Part shown: one piece after another, positions 43,397-54,449 of the stretch | Numbering within the stretch: the first letter of the stretch is position 1 | Layout of the letters: each line of letters opens with the position of its first letter | DNA from: Rutpela maculata | Taxonomy: Eukaryota; Arthropoda; Insecta; Coleoptera; Cerambycidae | Reading direction: 5' to 3' | Assembly: GCA_936432065.2 (NCBI GenBank) | Contig: OW386287.2 | Coordinates: 90,935,688 to 90,999,687, forward strand | DNA: 64,000 bases | Made by a program: the position numbers and the translations under genes | Notes under the pieces: generated by a model | Told to the model about the DNA's origin: nothing | Database searches by the model: none | The model's input: the letters and a program-made list of their open reading frames with translations, nothing else

Positions 43397-45612
43397 ATGT
43401 GGCAATAAAAAGAGAACATTTCCAATTACCTACAATTGATCAAATTACAAGTAAATTATCAGGTGCAAAACTTTTCAGTAAATTAGATGCCAACAGTGGC
43501 TTTTGGCAAATTTGCTTAGACGATGAAAGTGCAAAATTATGCACATTTGCAACCCCCTATGGACGTTACTGTTTTTTACGTCTACCATATGGAATTAAAT
43601 CAGCCCCTGAGGTTTTTCACAAAAGATTTAAACAAATTTTCGATTTGGAGGGAGTCGAAATATATATTGACGATATTATAATTTGGGGAAGATCTCAGGC
43701 TGAGCATGATCAAAGATTAAAAGAAGTGTTTAGAATTGCGAAATTAAATAATATTACTTTTAATAAAGAAAAGTGCAAATTTGGTATGCGTGAAATAAAT
43801 TTTATTGGTCATAAAATTACAGAAAATGGATTTTTTCCCGATGAAAATAAAATTTTGGCAATAAAAGATATGCCGATACCTAGAAACAAAAAAGAGGTAC
43901 AAAGGTTTTTAGGAATGATAACATATGTTGGTCATTTCATTCCAAATTTATCAAATTTAAACTCACCCCTTAGAGAGTTAACGAGAAATGAAACTATTTT
44001 GGAGTGGACAAACAGACATATGAAGTCATTCAATAACTTAAATAATATATTAACCGAGAAACCTGTATTACAGTACTATGATGTGAATAAACCAGTTGTA
44101 ATTTCAGTAGATTCGTCCAAATATGGGGTTGGGGCTGTTTTATTACAAAATAATTTACCCTGTGCATATGCGTCACGTGCCCTCACTGAGGTACAACAAA
44201 GGTACGCACAGATTGAAAAAGAATTAAATGCAATTGTTTTTGGCTGTGAAATATTTTATGAATTTGTGTATGGACGTGAATTTGTTGTGGAAACAGACCA
44301 CAAAGCACTTATATCAATTTTTAAAAAACCTTTAATCACATGCCCCACACGCTTACAGCGAATGTTAATTCAGTTACAAAAATATGACTTAAAAGTAGTA
44401 TATAAGCCATGTAAAGACTTATTTATTGCTGATGCCTTATCTAGAGCATTTTTCGAAAATCAAAAAATAGAAAATAGTTTTGATACAGATATGGAAATTT
44501 GTGTAATTGATATGCCATACAAAATGACAGACAAAAAATGCAGTGAACTGATTAAAGCTACATCTGAAGACAAAGTGTTACAAGTGTTACATAAATATAT
44601 AAAACAAGGTTGGCCAAAAAGTATAAACAAAGTACCGGTTGAAATAAAAAATTATTTTAAATGTGGAAATGAACTAATTGAAAGTAACGGTTTATTGTTT
44701 AAAAGACAACAATTAATTATTCCTAGTAATATGAGAGGTGATATAATAAATAAGATTCACTATGGTCATTTTGGTATTGTTAAATGTAAAAATCGAGCAA
44801 AAGATGCGTTTTACTGGCCTGGTATGTGTAAACAAATCGAGGATGTTATTCTAAATTGTAGAATATGTTTGACACATCAGGTTTCACAACAAAAACAACC
44901 TTTATTTTCACATGAAATACCAACAACCCCTTGGTATAAAATAGGTTGTGATATCTTGTATTTAGGTAATGTTATAGACTATTATAGTAAATGGATAGAA
45001 TTAATTCTACTGGGAAACAATGTCTATTCAGATACTGTGATTAAACATTTAAAGTCTATATTTGCCAGGTTCGGCATTCCTGCTGTAATAATATCGGATG
45101 GAGGTCCACAATTCAGTTCATTTAATTTTGACAAATTTGCTAAAGAATTGGGATTTTCACATATTAAATCTAGCCCCCGGTACCCCCAGTCGAACGGAAT
45201 GGTTGAAAGCGCTAAACAAACAGTTAAAAAAATGTTTTATAAAGCTCTGGAGGATAAAAGGGATTTATATTTAGTTTTGTTAATGTATAGAAATACACCA
45301 ATTGACAATAATGTTTCTCCATCTCAAATACTTATGTCTAGAAAACTCAGAGATATTTTACCATCAACCGTAAATAGTCTCAAACCGAAATCTATTAACT
45401 GCACAAAATACAATAAAAATATTAAATTTAAGCAACAAAAACAGCAAGCTTATTATAATAAAAATAGTAAAGACTTAAAATCATTAAAAATTAATCAAAA
45501 AGTTCGGTTTCAGAATACTTTAGGTTCAAAATGGTCTTATGGTAAAATAGTAGATAAAACGCGAGATCGCTCATATAAAATTGAAAAAAAAAGATGGTTC
45601 TTATATAACTAG
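43378..45612 (+). CDS. pol: reverse transcriptase, RNase H, integrase (longest open part)
   Basis: 744-codon ORF. RT palm: KLSGAKLFSKLDANSGFWQI, LRLPYGIKSAPEVF and the catalytic VEIYIDDIIIWG. RNase H: VVISVDSSKYGVGAVL, ASRALTEVQQRY and VETDHKALISIF. Integrase: the H-H-C-C finger (HYGHFGIVK...NCRICLTHQ), first Asp in GCDIL, second in VIISDGGPQF and Glu in NGMVESAKQ. A few residues between GCDIL and VIDYYSKW seem to be missing compared with the family, so integrase may be impaired. The C-terminus is cut by an extra A near 45590. It lacks its own start; in a working element it would be part of one pol polyprotein. Confidence 0.93.
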   Translation: MDPRDLNVAIKREHFQLPTIDQITSKLSGAKLFSKLDANSGFWQICLDDESAKLCTFATPYGRYCFLRLPYGIKSAPEVFHKRFKQIFDLEGVEIYIDDIIIWGRSQAEHDQRLKEVFRIAKLNNITFNKEKCKFGMREINFIGHKITENGFFPDENKILAIKDMPIPRNKKEVQRFLGMITYVGHFIPNLSNLNSPLRELTRNETILEWTNRHMKSFNNLNNILTEKPVLQYYDVNKPVVISVDSSKYGVGAVLLQNNLPCAYASRALTEVQQRYAQIEKELNAIVFGCEIFYEFVYGREFVVETDHKALISIFKKPLITCPTRLQRMLIQLQKYDLKVVYKPCKDLFIADALSRAFFENQKIENSFDTDMEICVIDMPYKMTDKKCSELIKATSEDKVLQVLHKYIKQGWPKSINKVPVEIKNYFKCGNELIESNGLLFKRQQLIIPSNMRGDIINKIHYGHFGIVKCKNRAKDAFYWPGMCKQIEDVILNCRICLTHQVSQQKQPLFSHEIPTTPWYKIGCDILYLGNVIDYYSKWIELILLGNNVYSDTVIKHLKSIFARFGIPAVIISDGGPQFSSFNFDKFAKELGFSHIKSSPRYPQSNGMVESAKQTVKKMFYKALEDKRDLYLVLLMYRNTPIDNNVSPSQILMSRKLRDILPSTVNSLKPKSINCTKYNKNIKFKQQKQQAYYNKNSKDLKSLKINQKVRFQNTLGSKWSYGKIVDKTRDRSYKIEKKRWFLYN

Positions 45613-45769
45613 AAATAGGCGATTTATCGAAATTTTACCAAATGACTACAATAATTTTGAAGACAATCCTGCATCAGATGAAAATATTGTTATGCAATCA
45701 GATCTTGATGTAAAAAATACGGACTCTGACACAGATTCATCTATAAATGTTAGTACACAATATTTATAA
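45581..45769 (+). pseudogene. pol C-terminal tail after frameshift
   Basis: Continues the integrase C-terminus (KKDGSYITRNRRFIEILP) in a different frame, then an acidic Asp/Ser-rich tail to TAA. The shift lies in a run of nine As. Confidence 0.75.
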
Positions 45770-45967
45770 TATCCCGGAATGTACTAAATCTCGAAGAATT
45801 GTTAAAAAAGTGTAAAGATTAGAATATAATTAGGTTCTTCTATAGTTTTATTTAATTTTATGATAAAATGCATATTCACGAATGGATTAAAGTTATTTCT
45901 TCTTTTTATATTTATATTGTATTATAATTAATTTTTGTATATAAAATAGTTTGTAGTTTAAAATATT

Positions 45968-45981
45968 TAAAAAAAGGGAGA
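45968..45981 (+). promoter_or_regulatory. Polypurine tract
   Basis: AAAAAAAGGGAGA directly before the 3' LTR, the usual plus-strand primer. Confidence 0.8.
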
Positions 45982-46095
45982 TGTTGTATATTATAAAAAG
46001 TATGTAAAAACTTATCTATACGTTCTGACCCGCGTACATGATTTTATACTGAAATAAAGACAGTCTATCTCCAACTGGTGTTTTATTAACATGAA
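45982..46095 (+). repeat. 3' LTR
   Basis: Same as the 5' LTR except one G for A and a deleted C at the end. AGTAAT (46096-46101) is the TSD. Confidence 0.95.
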
Positions 46096-46101
46096 AGTAA
46101 T

Positions 46102-46786
46102 AAACTAAAACAAAAATCTACACATTTTAATAATCTAAAAGTAAACACCCTATTAGAGTAAGAACAACGTATTTTTAACAAGAACCATAAAAAATCTATA
46201 ATCAGATATTTAAAACCAGACTTTTAATTATTCAGAATGGTTTATATTCACCCTAAAACTAAACTGAAGACTTTAACGGCATTTTTGTAAATACTGTATT
46301 TTCTATCATCTAAAATATAATAATAGTATTATATATATTTTTATTTCGTCTAGAACAAATTATAACAATAAACTAATGTATTACTATCTAATCAAATATT
46401 AATATCTGGTTTTGATTTGTTTTACAACTTTCGATTTTTTTCTTTAAAACCCCAAAGCCTATAACTGTGCCAAATTTTAAGTATTTACGTCGTCTGGAAG
46501 TGACCAGAATTTTTGGACATACAAACCATACATACATCATGCATTCAATTATACATACTGATACCGTGTGTCCACAGATCGAGTCCGGAAGAGAAGAACT
46601 TTTCAATATCGTGCATTGAAAAGCTCTTACGAAAAAAAGTAATTCTTGATGAAAAAGTCTACTTCACCTAAAACCCTCGTTTCGGTTAACGGGGCCAGCT
46701 CTACAAGGCTAACCAAAAAACTTGATTTGATTATGGATAATTTCCAAATAGTTTGAAAATATTTTCTAAAAGATTTTTTTTTAAAT
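46102..46786. other. AT-rich spacer
   Basis: No gene or repeat recognised. Confidence 0.4.
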
Positions 46787-46807
46787 GACGTTTTTATATG
46801 ATACTAG

Positions 46808-47061
46808 GTGACCCAAGTTCTCGCTGGATATCTCAGTCCATATGCTGAGCTGTAAAAGCCTGACTGGGCTGAGGCGGCTCGACGAGAGAAAGACAGAGGC
46901 TGATAACCGTGCCTGGGGGCCCTTATCAACAGACTCGAAGTCTAGGAAGACCATGTTTGGATGGGGAGCCCTGAGGCACACAAAAAGGAGTACTACAATA
47001 GACCTTATAGGTCGCAGTGGGGGAAGGCCAATCGCCCGCTCCTTCAGAGTAATCTAAAAAA
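46808..47061 (+). mobile_element. Retroposed 254-bp insert with 21-bp TSD
   Basis: GC-rich insert ending AATCTAAAAAA, between perfect 21-bp direct repeats (46787-46807 and 47062-47082, GACGTTTTTATATGATACTA plus G). A long duplication and A-rich 3' end indicate LINE-type target-primed insertion: a truncated LINE or a SINE. No protein frame recognised; the two ORFs here are shadows. Confidence 0.75.
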
Positions 47062-47214
47062 GACGTTTTTATATGATACTAGCTGATGTCCGCGACTTCG
47101 TTCGCGTGGAATACTTCGTCCGCGTGGAATTAAGAATTTTGATATACTAACTTGTGCCTATAAAGAAGTACTACATACTCACTGAGTACTCCTATAGTGC
47201 TCAGAGAGGAAACT

Positions 47215-47445
47215 CGAGGGAACGCACTGCGCATCCATGGTACCCGGGGAAACCCATTGCGCATTTATTGCACTCAAGGAAAACTTCTGCGCTTCCATAG
47301 TACTCGGGGAAACCTACTGTGCATCCATTGTGGTCGAGGAAACCCACTGCGCATCCATTGCACTTGAGGAAACCCACTGCGCATCCATTGTACCCGAGAA
47401 AACTCGCTGCACATCTATAGTACTCGGAGAAACCCACTGCGCATC
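47215..47445 (+). repeat. 30-bp minisatellite, ~8 units
   Basis: Units of GAAACCCACTGCGCATCCAT plus TGTACTCGAG with drift. The period is a multiple of three, so both strands show decapeptide-repeat ORFs; these are not genes. Confidence 0.85.
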
Positions 47446-47612
47446 GGAATTTGATAGCAATTCATTATTCTATTTTTTTTTGTATTAGAGCGAGTTAAAC
47501 GAAAAAATAATTATTTTTCTGAAATCGATCGGCAATGTCTACATTTTCGGCGCGATTTCAGATCGAAAAATGCACAATTGCAGTATTTTAGTCCGTTGCT
47601 AAGAAATCATCA

Positions 47613-47895
47613 TTATGTATATTTTAGACAGTAAATAAATACACGCAGACAAACCAACTCATATTAAAATTGCATTTATTAGTAAGCAGTTAGATTGTAA
47701 TGAAGAAATGTTATGCATTAATACAAATTCCTTAATTTATAATAATATTGATTGTGATTTCAGAAAAAATAGTATGTGTACTTCGGTGTGAAAGCACATT
47801 CCCGGACTTCGATGCTTGTTGGCCTCGGCCAACAATTTGCACCGTCGTCCGGGAATGTATTGCTTTCACACCTAAATACGCAGTATACTATTTAA
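47613..47895 (+). mobile_element. Short deletion derivative of the Academ-like element
   Basis: Left part ATGTATATTTTAGACAGTAA...GCAGTTAGATTGTAATGAAG equals the inverted right end of the element at 24282-29246. The right part (ACAAATTCCTTAATTTATAA to the hairpin) equals its inverted left end. Arms and gene are missing. It sits inside repeat 'Y'. Confidence 0.8.
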
Positions 47896-48629
47896 TAGAC
47901 AATAGAGCATATGGGCAGGTATGTGTCAAATTTCTTGCTTAAAAACATCCTTCTTTCTGTTCACCCGTTCGGAGGGATTTCTTCTTGAAAACCCTCGAAT
48001 ACCTTATTTCTTCAGAAGAGCCCATCACTGGAATATCACGTTTCTGACTTACGCGATTTCAGAGATGCGGGTAGCCTTCAAAAAGTGAAAGTCGGAATTT
48101 CGTCTTACTCGTGTTTAATAGATTCCAATAAAGAGTATTACTACCAAATTTCACTCTTCTAGGTCCCACCGTTTCCGAAAAGCTTAAAAACCTCCCCCTC
48201 TCAGAGGTCTCTTTTTGAAAACCGTCGAATACATGTCTTCTTATTTCCTCACAAGAGTCCATATCTCGACTAATCACGTTTCTGACTTACGCGATTTAAA
48301 AAATACGGGTGCTCTTTAAACCATCGTTTTCACCCCTTCAAAAAGTGAAAATCGAAATTTCGTCTTACACGTATCTAATAGATTTCAACCAAAAATATTT
48401 CTGCTAAATTTCACGCATCTGGATCTAACCGTTTCCGAAAAAGCATAAAATTTCAACCCCCCCTTTTTACCCTCTTAGAGGTCGAATTTCGAAAAGTCCC
48501 TTCTTGGCGTTTGCTTACATCATTCGAGGAAACTCCGTGAAAAATTTGAAGTTTCTAGACCCAGCGGTTTGAGCTGTGCGTTGATAGATCAGTCAGTGAG
48601 TCAGTCAGTTAAGGTATTCTTTTATAGAC

Positions 48630-51600
48630 ATAAGATTGAAATTGAGTAATATCCTTCATATGCAGTGATCGTCAGAAGCGTGTAAACTGTCATGTTTTAC
48701 ATAAACTATGTTTCATTATAAAGTAAAATGTTACTAAGATTTTTGATTAAGCAAACAAAATACGTGCAAGATTACGATGTACAAAATGTCGAAATTGCCA
48801 TACACTGTGTCTCTTAGGTTCGAATGAATTTTACGTAGATAAGACTATTACAAAATGAATGGAAGTTGCCGTCGGACGTCGCTGAATGCGAATACCTCTA
48901 TTAAACCTGACGGTTTGTGTTAGACTTAAAATGTGTGACGTGGTTTCTTTCAGTTGCCTAGCGCATAAACGAGTGGAAGCGTCACTTTGACGCCGAGATC
49001 TACTTCGGTATCACTCGGGCGCCACCTTTACAATTTTTACGTGGGGCAAAGGTCCCACATTAGCCTCCTCACGTAGCCTGTTGCAGTAGGGCTGGGATAA
49101 ACTCAGTGAAGAAACGGAAATGTCTAGAGGTCAAAATTTGAGATTAGATTTTTACTCACATTCAGCAGTAAAACAACAAATTCGGCAAAATAAAAATGTT
49201 TATTATACAAGTAAAAATGACATCAGCAGTAGAAAAAAATATATATATGATCAAACCACGAAGCAACTCATAAGGAGTTCATTATAAATAACTTCAACTT
49301 AAAATATGTCATTTACTATATCATTTAATAATTTACAAAATATGAAAATGACTAGAGTTTGACCAAGGCCAGAAATTCAGAGGAAAAAAAAACTAGAGTT
49401 TGACTAAAAAGCGGTTTAAAATCTGACTACAACCAAACGGAAATAAGGTTTTTACTACTAGTTACAAATTAGCAGAAATTCAGAGGTTTTGTAACTTCGG
49501 ACGCCATTTTGTGATGTGGATAACCAAGCGGGGAGTAGGTTTATACTACTAGTTACAAATTAGCGGAAAGTAACTTCGGCAACAGCGGTAGCAAGCGGTT
49601 CTCAAGATGGCGGATGCGCCAGCATTAAAGCAGTAATAAAAAATAGCAAAGAAAGTAATCAAGCAGCAAGCAAAACAGGCAGTGTTTGAATATCAAGCAA
49701 CAGCGTTACAATTATTTGCAGTAGTTAACATGCAGGCGGTGATTCTGCTTCGGGATAATCAGATGACGTTTATGTTGGCAGGAAAGTCAGGTGGTATTAT
49801 CAGAGCGGCTAACACGTGTTGAATATATAGAAATCTTTGATTTCTAGAATTTCCGATTTTCGGATTAATTAAGTCTCCGGACTATAACAAATTTTCACTA
49901 ATCCCTTGAAAATTTCAGATTTTACTTTACTTCATAAAATATACTAATAACTAAAATCAAGTGGGCTTAAAAACATGTTTTTATCAAACCGGTAACAAGA
50001 CAGTTTTTCGGTTTTATTTTGATTTTTAACTCATTAAAATTTTATACACGGTTTAAGTATAAAATAATCTGAACGGTACACGGTTTTCACGTATTCCCCC
50101 AAAATATCTGATATGTTTCTTTTTTTTTCTAGGCTTCGGCTCCGAGAAAAAACTACTGGAAACATATACGTTTAGACAAAAACTCGGGAATTTAAAATTA
50201 TCAGTATCATTTAACTCGTTAAATAGAAGAATCACGTTACAAGTTAAAATGACAAACACGGAAGATATCTAACTTTCTGGTATTCTTTCGAAATATCTAC
50301 TATGCTCCCTTTCTAAGGTTCGGGCCTAAAGAAAATTACTTGAGCACAGTCGTTTGGATAATTCTCAAGATTGCGATACTCTTACTCGAGTGTGGCTATT
50401 TTAATAAACTATAATTTCAGTGATAAATACACTAACAATTCGGAAATCGGAAATAATATTTTAATTCTTTTAAAATATAATGAGTTTAAAATTCACTTTA
50501 TACAGAAAAACGTGGTACAGTTATTTTATCATGTTTACATAAAAACGGACTCTGATAATACGGCACCCGCTTGCGGTGTCAAGCTGAAGAGATGATTTAA
50601 AAATTGCTTGCTTACCCTTAGACGGCTGATGAAGGACTCCCGTTTTTAAAATGCTCTCTTGAGTATCTGAGATCTGACCTCAGTGTCTCAACCCCTACTC
50701 CCGGAGTGGCAATTAGCGCCTCTGGTAATTAAAATCACAAATAATACCTTCTTGCGGTTTGGAGGATTTACAATTATAGAATCCTACTTTTATTGTTTTC
50801 ATTTGGACTTGGTTATAGTTCGGTAGAGGTCGTCAGAATGAACAAATATAAATATTTTATTAAATTTGAAATTAAATCGGGACACATAACGAAGGCGAGT
50901 AGTAATTGAATGCATTTTAGTATTGCCCAGAAAACGCTCCGTTACAAATGTTTATTTCTTTGAAATATGTTTAAATAGCGCTGTAGAATGCTAACTATTG
51001 AAATGGGGCCATATGCGTCATATAACGTGATTGCCAGAGGAATGTAAACTGTCATGTTTTATATAAACTACGTTTTATTATCATTTTAAAACAAAGCGTT
51101 ACCAAGGATTTTGATCAAGTACATAAAATTGCAAAGATGTGTAATAAACCAAAACTGCAATAGGCAATCTGCCACAAATTTGAACGAACATGTATATTAA
51201 GTGATATCGATTTTACTTTAAAATGTTACTCAGGTATTTTTTAAAAGACTATTAGGAAATGAAAGAAAATTGCAATTTCGTAAAATAAAAATAAAATAAA
51301 AATAAAAAAAATAAAAAATCAATGACACCACGTAAAAGTAAATGGTACCGTATTCGTGCAAAATGTTAATCAAATAGGTACTTGTAGTCGGCCACGCCCG
51401 ACTGCAACTTCTACTCTTCCCCCATACAAGGGAGAAATTACCCAATTCTCAATATGAAAAAATTGTGTGTTATAGTGGGTTTTGGGTTACGTATACACTA
51501 TACATAACATGCAACCATCCAACTGGTTACCGGTTAAAAGTACGTTTAGTTACATTACATTTTTATTTTCACATCGATTTCAATATCAATATTATTAGGT

Positions 51601-52335
51601 AAGAAAGTTCAGTTAACCGGTTGGCTAAGTGAACATTTATTTTATAATTTTCAGTGACCTTTTTGTCGAAGATGGTTAATGGTTAATTTAAAAAAAATAA
51701 CCTTTTTGAGTGGAGAAGTGTTGGAAATAACCTTTTTGAGTGGAGAAGTGTTGAAAGAGCTCGATGGGTATGCGCAAAACCCTGCCTTGTACATCAAGAT
51801 CCTTTTAGTGGCAGTCTCACCAAATTTTTTTTTTTTGTCTATTAATATTAAGAGAAATAGTAATTTTTACTTCCCTTGATTACCGAAGGGAAGTATTATA
51901 ATCGCGAAAAAATCGCTCTCAGAGATTTCTTTGGATTTTCACGTTTCAGATTATGTAGATTCTGAAAATTACACATAAATATTCACTTGCTGAATGTCAC
52001 CTTATCGAATACTTTCCGGATCACCATTAAAGTAGACTGAAATTTCAAAGGCAACAGCAAACAAGTCCACAATCTTTAAGATTTGGCTGTTCTTGAATTT
52101 TATAGAAAACAATGGATGGATTATATGGGGGAAAATAATATTTGACAGAGGTAGTTGTCACAGTTGTCGAGGAGAAATCCTGCTACAGTCTTAGTGAAAA
52201 TTATACAATATGGTCATCTAATAAATAGATGAGAGGTGTTTTGTGTGAATTCCTTTACAGATTTTTTGATTTGTATAGAAGTTGTGTCTTAAAAAGTCGA
52301 AGGGGACCTAGTAAAATTTTTATTCCTAACCCTCG
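48630..52335. other. 3.7 kb without recognised genes
   Basis: Diverged direct repeats at 48660-48800 and 51010-51140 (GTAAACTGTCATGTTTTA, then TTACNAAGGATTTTGAT-like) and at 49445-49475 and 49540-49570 (TACTACTAGTTACAAATTAG). A 28-bp unit is repeated in tandem at 51698-51753 (AACCTTTTTGAGTGGAGAAG). An A-rich simple repeat is at 51285-51320. At 51868-51895 a CTTCCCTTGATTACCGAAGGGAAG hairpin precedes TATTATAATCGCG. No coding exon found. Confidence 0.4.
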
Positions 52336-52341
52336 TCCTTG

Positions 52342-54443
52342 CACTGAGGAAAAATATTTGTAACCACAACTAAAAAACTCATAACCACTGCAAATTTTCC
52401 TAATAAAATAGAGGACAGGACGGTAGGTTTGTTGTCGTAATTAAATTCAATTTGTTAGAAGTTCTTAGTAGCCATTACTAAATAATTTTAGTTAAAATCA
52501 ACTAGTTGCACTTATCAAATATTGTTAGTTACTGTAACAAATGAAAAATGTTATGACAACTACATTTTTTAGTTGTGACTAAACACTTATTAAATAATTT
52601 TGGTTACAATAATAAATGGTTTTGTTGTCACAAGAAATACAAAGTCTTGTCACAACTATATTTTTTAGTTGTGGCTAAAAAATATAGTAGGTGTGGTAAC
52701 TAATTCACTTAGTTGCCACCAGTGGCTGCTGGTGAAATTTCAATTTTTTTTTCTCGTCTGTGGCGCATGGGACCCATACGAAATATGGGAAATAACATCT
52801 AGAGAAGCACTTCCATCTCTAAAAAATTTTGAAATAGCAGTTTGCGAAAAATTTTTTCTAAATTTGGTTGCCCTCCCTGGTGTAGGGACACCTGTTCAAA
52901 ATATTTTTTTTTGTCATATATATTTTACTTTTCATAAAAATACAACAATAGGTTTTGGAGTTTATGAAAATATTTTCATTACTAACTGAGATACAACGAA
53001 TTGAAATTTTGTAATTTGTTAAATTGTAAATTACAAAATTTCAGTTCATTGTATTTCAGTTTAATAATGAAAATATTTTCATAAACTCCAAAACTTATTG
53101 TTGTATTTTTATGAAAAGTAAAATGACAAAAAAATATATTTTAAACAGGAGTCCCTAGACCAGGGGCGAATTTTGAAAATTTTTTTCGCAAACTGCTATT
53201 TCTAAATTTTTTTAGGGATCATTAGAGAAGTGCTGCTCTAGATGTTATTTCCCATATTTCGTATGGGTCCCATGCGTCACAGACGAGAAAAAAAATATTG
53301 AAATATCACCAACCGCCACTTTGCCAGTATTAGTAAGAAATAGTAAAATAGAAGCACGAAACAAGGGACCCTTATTATATTTTAGGTAATGACTATTAGG
53401 GCCTCATAGCATTATAGTTATTTTATTTTTATTGAATTTGCGAAAAAATGGTACAAAAATATGGCCGCCGCGCCGCCGGTACCTGCCTATCTCCACTATC
53501 GTCAATGAAATATTTGCAAAATATTTTTTATAATTAAGAGACTAGAACAAGAACATATGTTTATTTATTGTAAGTATACAAAATTTATACTTTTCTGTAA
53601 GTTATGCCATTTGAATTTTAATTTGGAACCAACTCATTATATTTCACAAATTTTAACATCCTGATGTAGGTAACTTTTAGAAAAATCAAGTTGTATAATA
53701 AATAATTACAGAAAAAACGTGTTGTATTATAACAGTCTCTTGATTGTAAAAAAAAATTTTTTGCAAATATTTCACTTGCCCTTCTATTGATTTGGTAGGC
53801 CATGCTTATATTTATTTGCAAATATCAATAAAAGATTTTTCGCTATAAATCGATGTTATACGGGCCAGTCATCACGTGAAATATGGTGTGGGTCCCACGT
53901 TTTGTTATCAAGATATGAACATCTCAAATTTCACCACTCGACACTGAAAAGTAGAAAACTTCGCACACAACACAAAAGAAACACGACCTAACACTTCGAC
54001 GAGCAAAGACAGAATGGCGGGGAATGGCCAACTAGATCGAGATCGTAAAATATCGGAAGCAGCCGAATATAAAATTACAAACATTTATTATTACTACAAT
54101 TACTTATTTTGTTACAGCTAATAAAAATGCAGTTGTCTTTTAGTTATCACAAATGTCCAACTAGTTGTCACAAACCAAAGTAAATTAAATATTTACTGTT
54201 AGTTGTTCCAAATAGAAATATTTTAACAGTAACAAGTTTGGGCTATTAAATAAAGAGAATAACACACCTACTTAATTGTGGCTACAATATTCTTATTTAC
54301 TGCTACTAGAGGTGGAAAAATAGATTTTTTAGTAGTGGTAAATAGCAAGGCCGTGTTACTGCAACACAAATTACATGGAAATTTATTTATAGTAACTAAG
54401 AAAATCCCAACTAACATTTTTAGTTGAAGGGATTTTCTCAGTG
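52342..54443. mobile_element. TIR element, 2.1 kb, 'CACTGAG' ends, unassigned
   Basis: CACTGAGGAAAAATATTTGT and, inverted at the right, CACTGAGAAAATCCCTTCAA. Subterminal TAGTTGTGGCTAAA-type motifs recur in both halves. At the right end the last 45 bases form a hairpin (AGAAAATCCCAACTAACA and inverse). No transposase. A palindromic hAT MITE is nested inside. TSD not resolved. Confidence 0.55.
52720..53320. mobile_element. Large palindromic hAT MITE, ~600 bp
   Basis: Arms of about 290 bp, nearly perfect (CGTCTGTGGCGCATGGGACC, CTAGAGAAGCACTTC, AACAATAGGTTTTGGAGTTT and inverses). Ends CAGTGGCTGCTGGTGA and inverse AGTGGCGGTTGGTGA are hAT-like. Flanks GTTGCCAC and TTTGCCAG-like give an eroded 8-bp TSD. 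Confidence 0.75.
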
Positions 54444-54449
54444 TGTGGT

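Larger units (their letters stand above)
40818..46095 (+). mobile_element. Ty3/gypsy LTR retrotransposon, 5.3 kb, recent insertion
   Basis: LTRs of 115 and 114 bp differ by one substitution (A/G) and one deleted C near the end. A primer-binding site (TGGCGCAGTCGG) follows the left LTR, a purine tract (AAAAAAAGGGAGA) precedes the right one, and AGTAAT flanks both sides. Order gag, protease, RT, RNase H, integrase is the Ty3/gypsy order, with no envelope gene. Several small indels, a hAT MITE and a 0.7-kb foreign-looking block break the frames, so this copy cannot be autonomous as sequenced. Confidence 0.95.
47083..48625. repeat. Interspersed repeat 'Y', long copy
   Basis: Starts CTGATGTCCGCGACTTCGTT followed by CGCGTGGAAT twice, and ends GAGCTGTGCGTTGATAGATC, a GTCAGTCAG run and TTCTTTTATAGA. 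Both end motifs recur in many insect genomes. It contains a minisatellite, a short Academ-type derivative and the two ~285-bp units also seen at 38041-38740. Class uncertain, no coding capacity. Confidence 0.6.
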
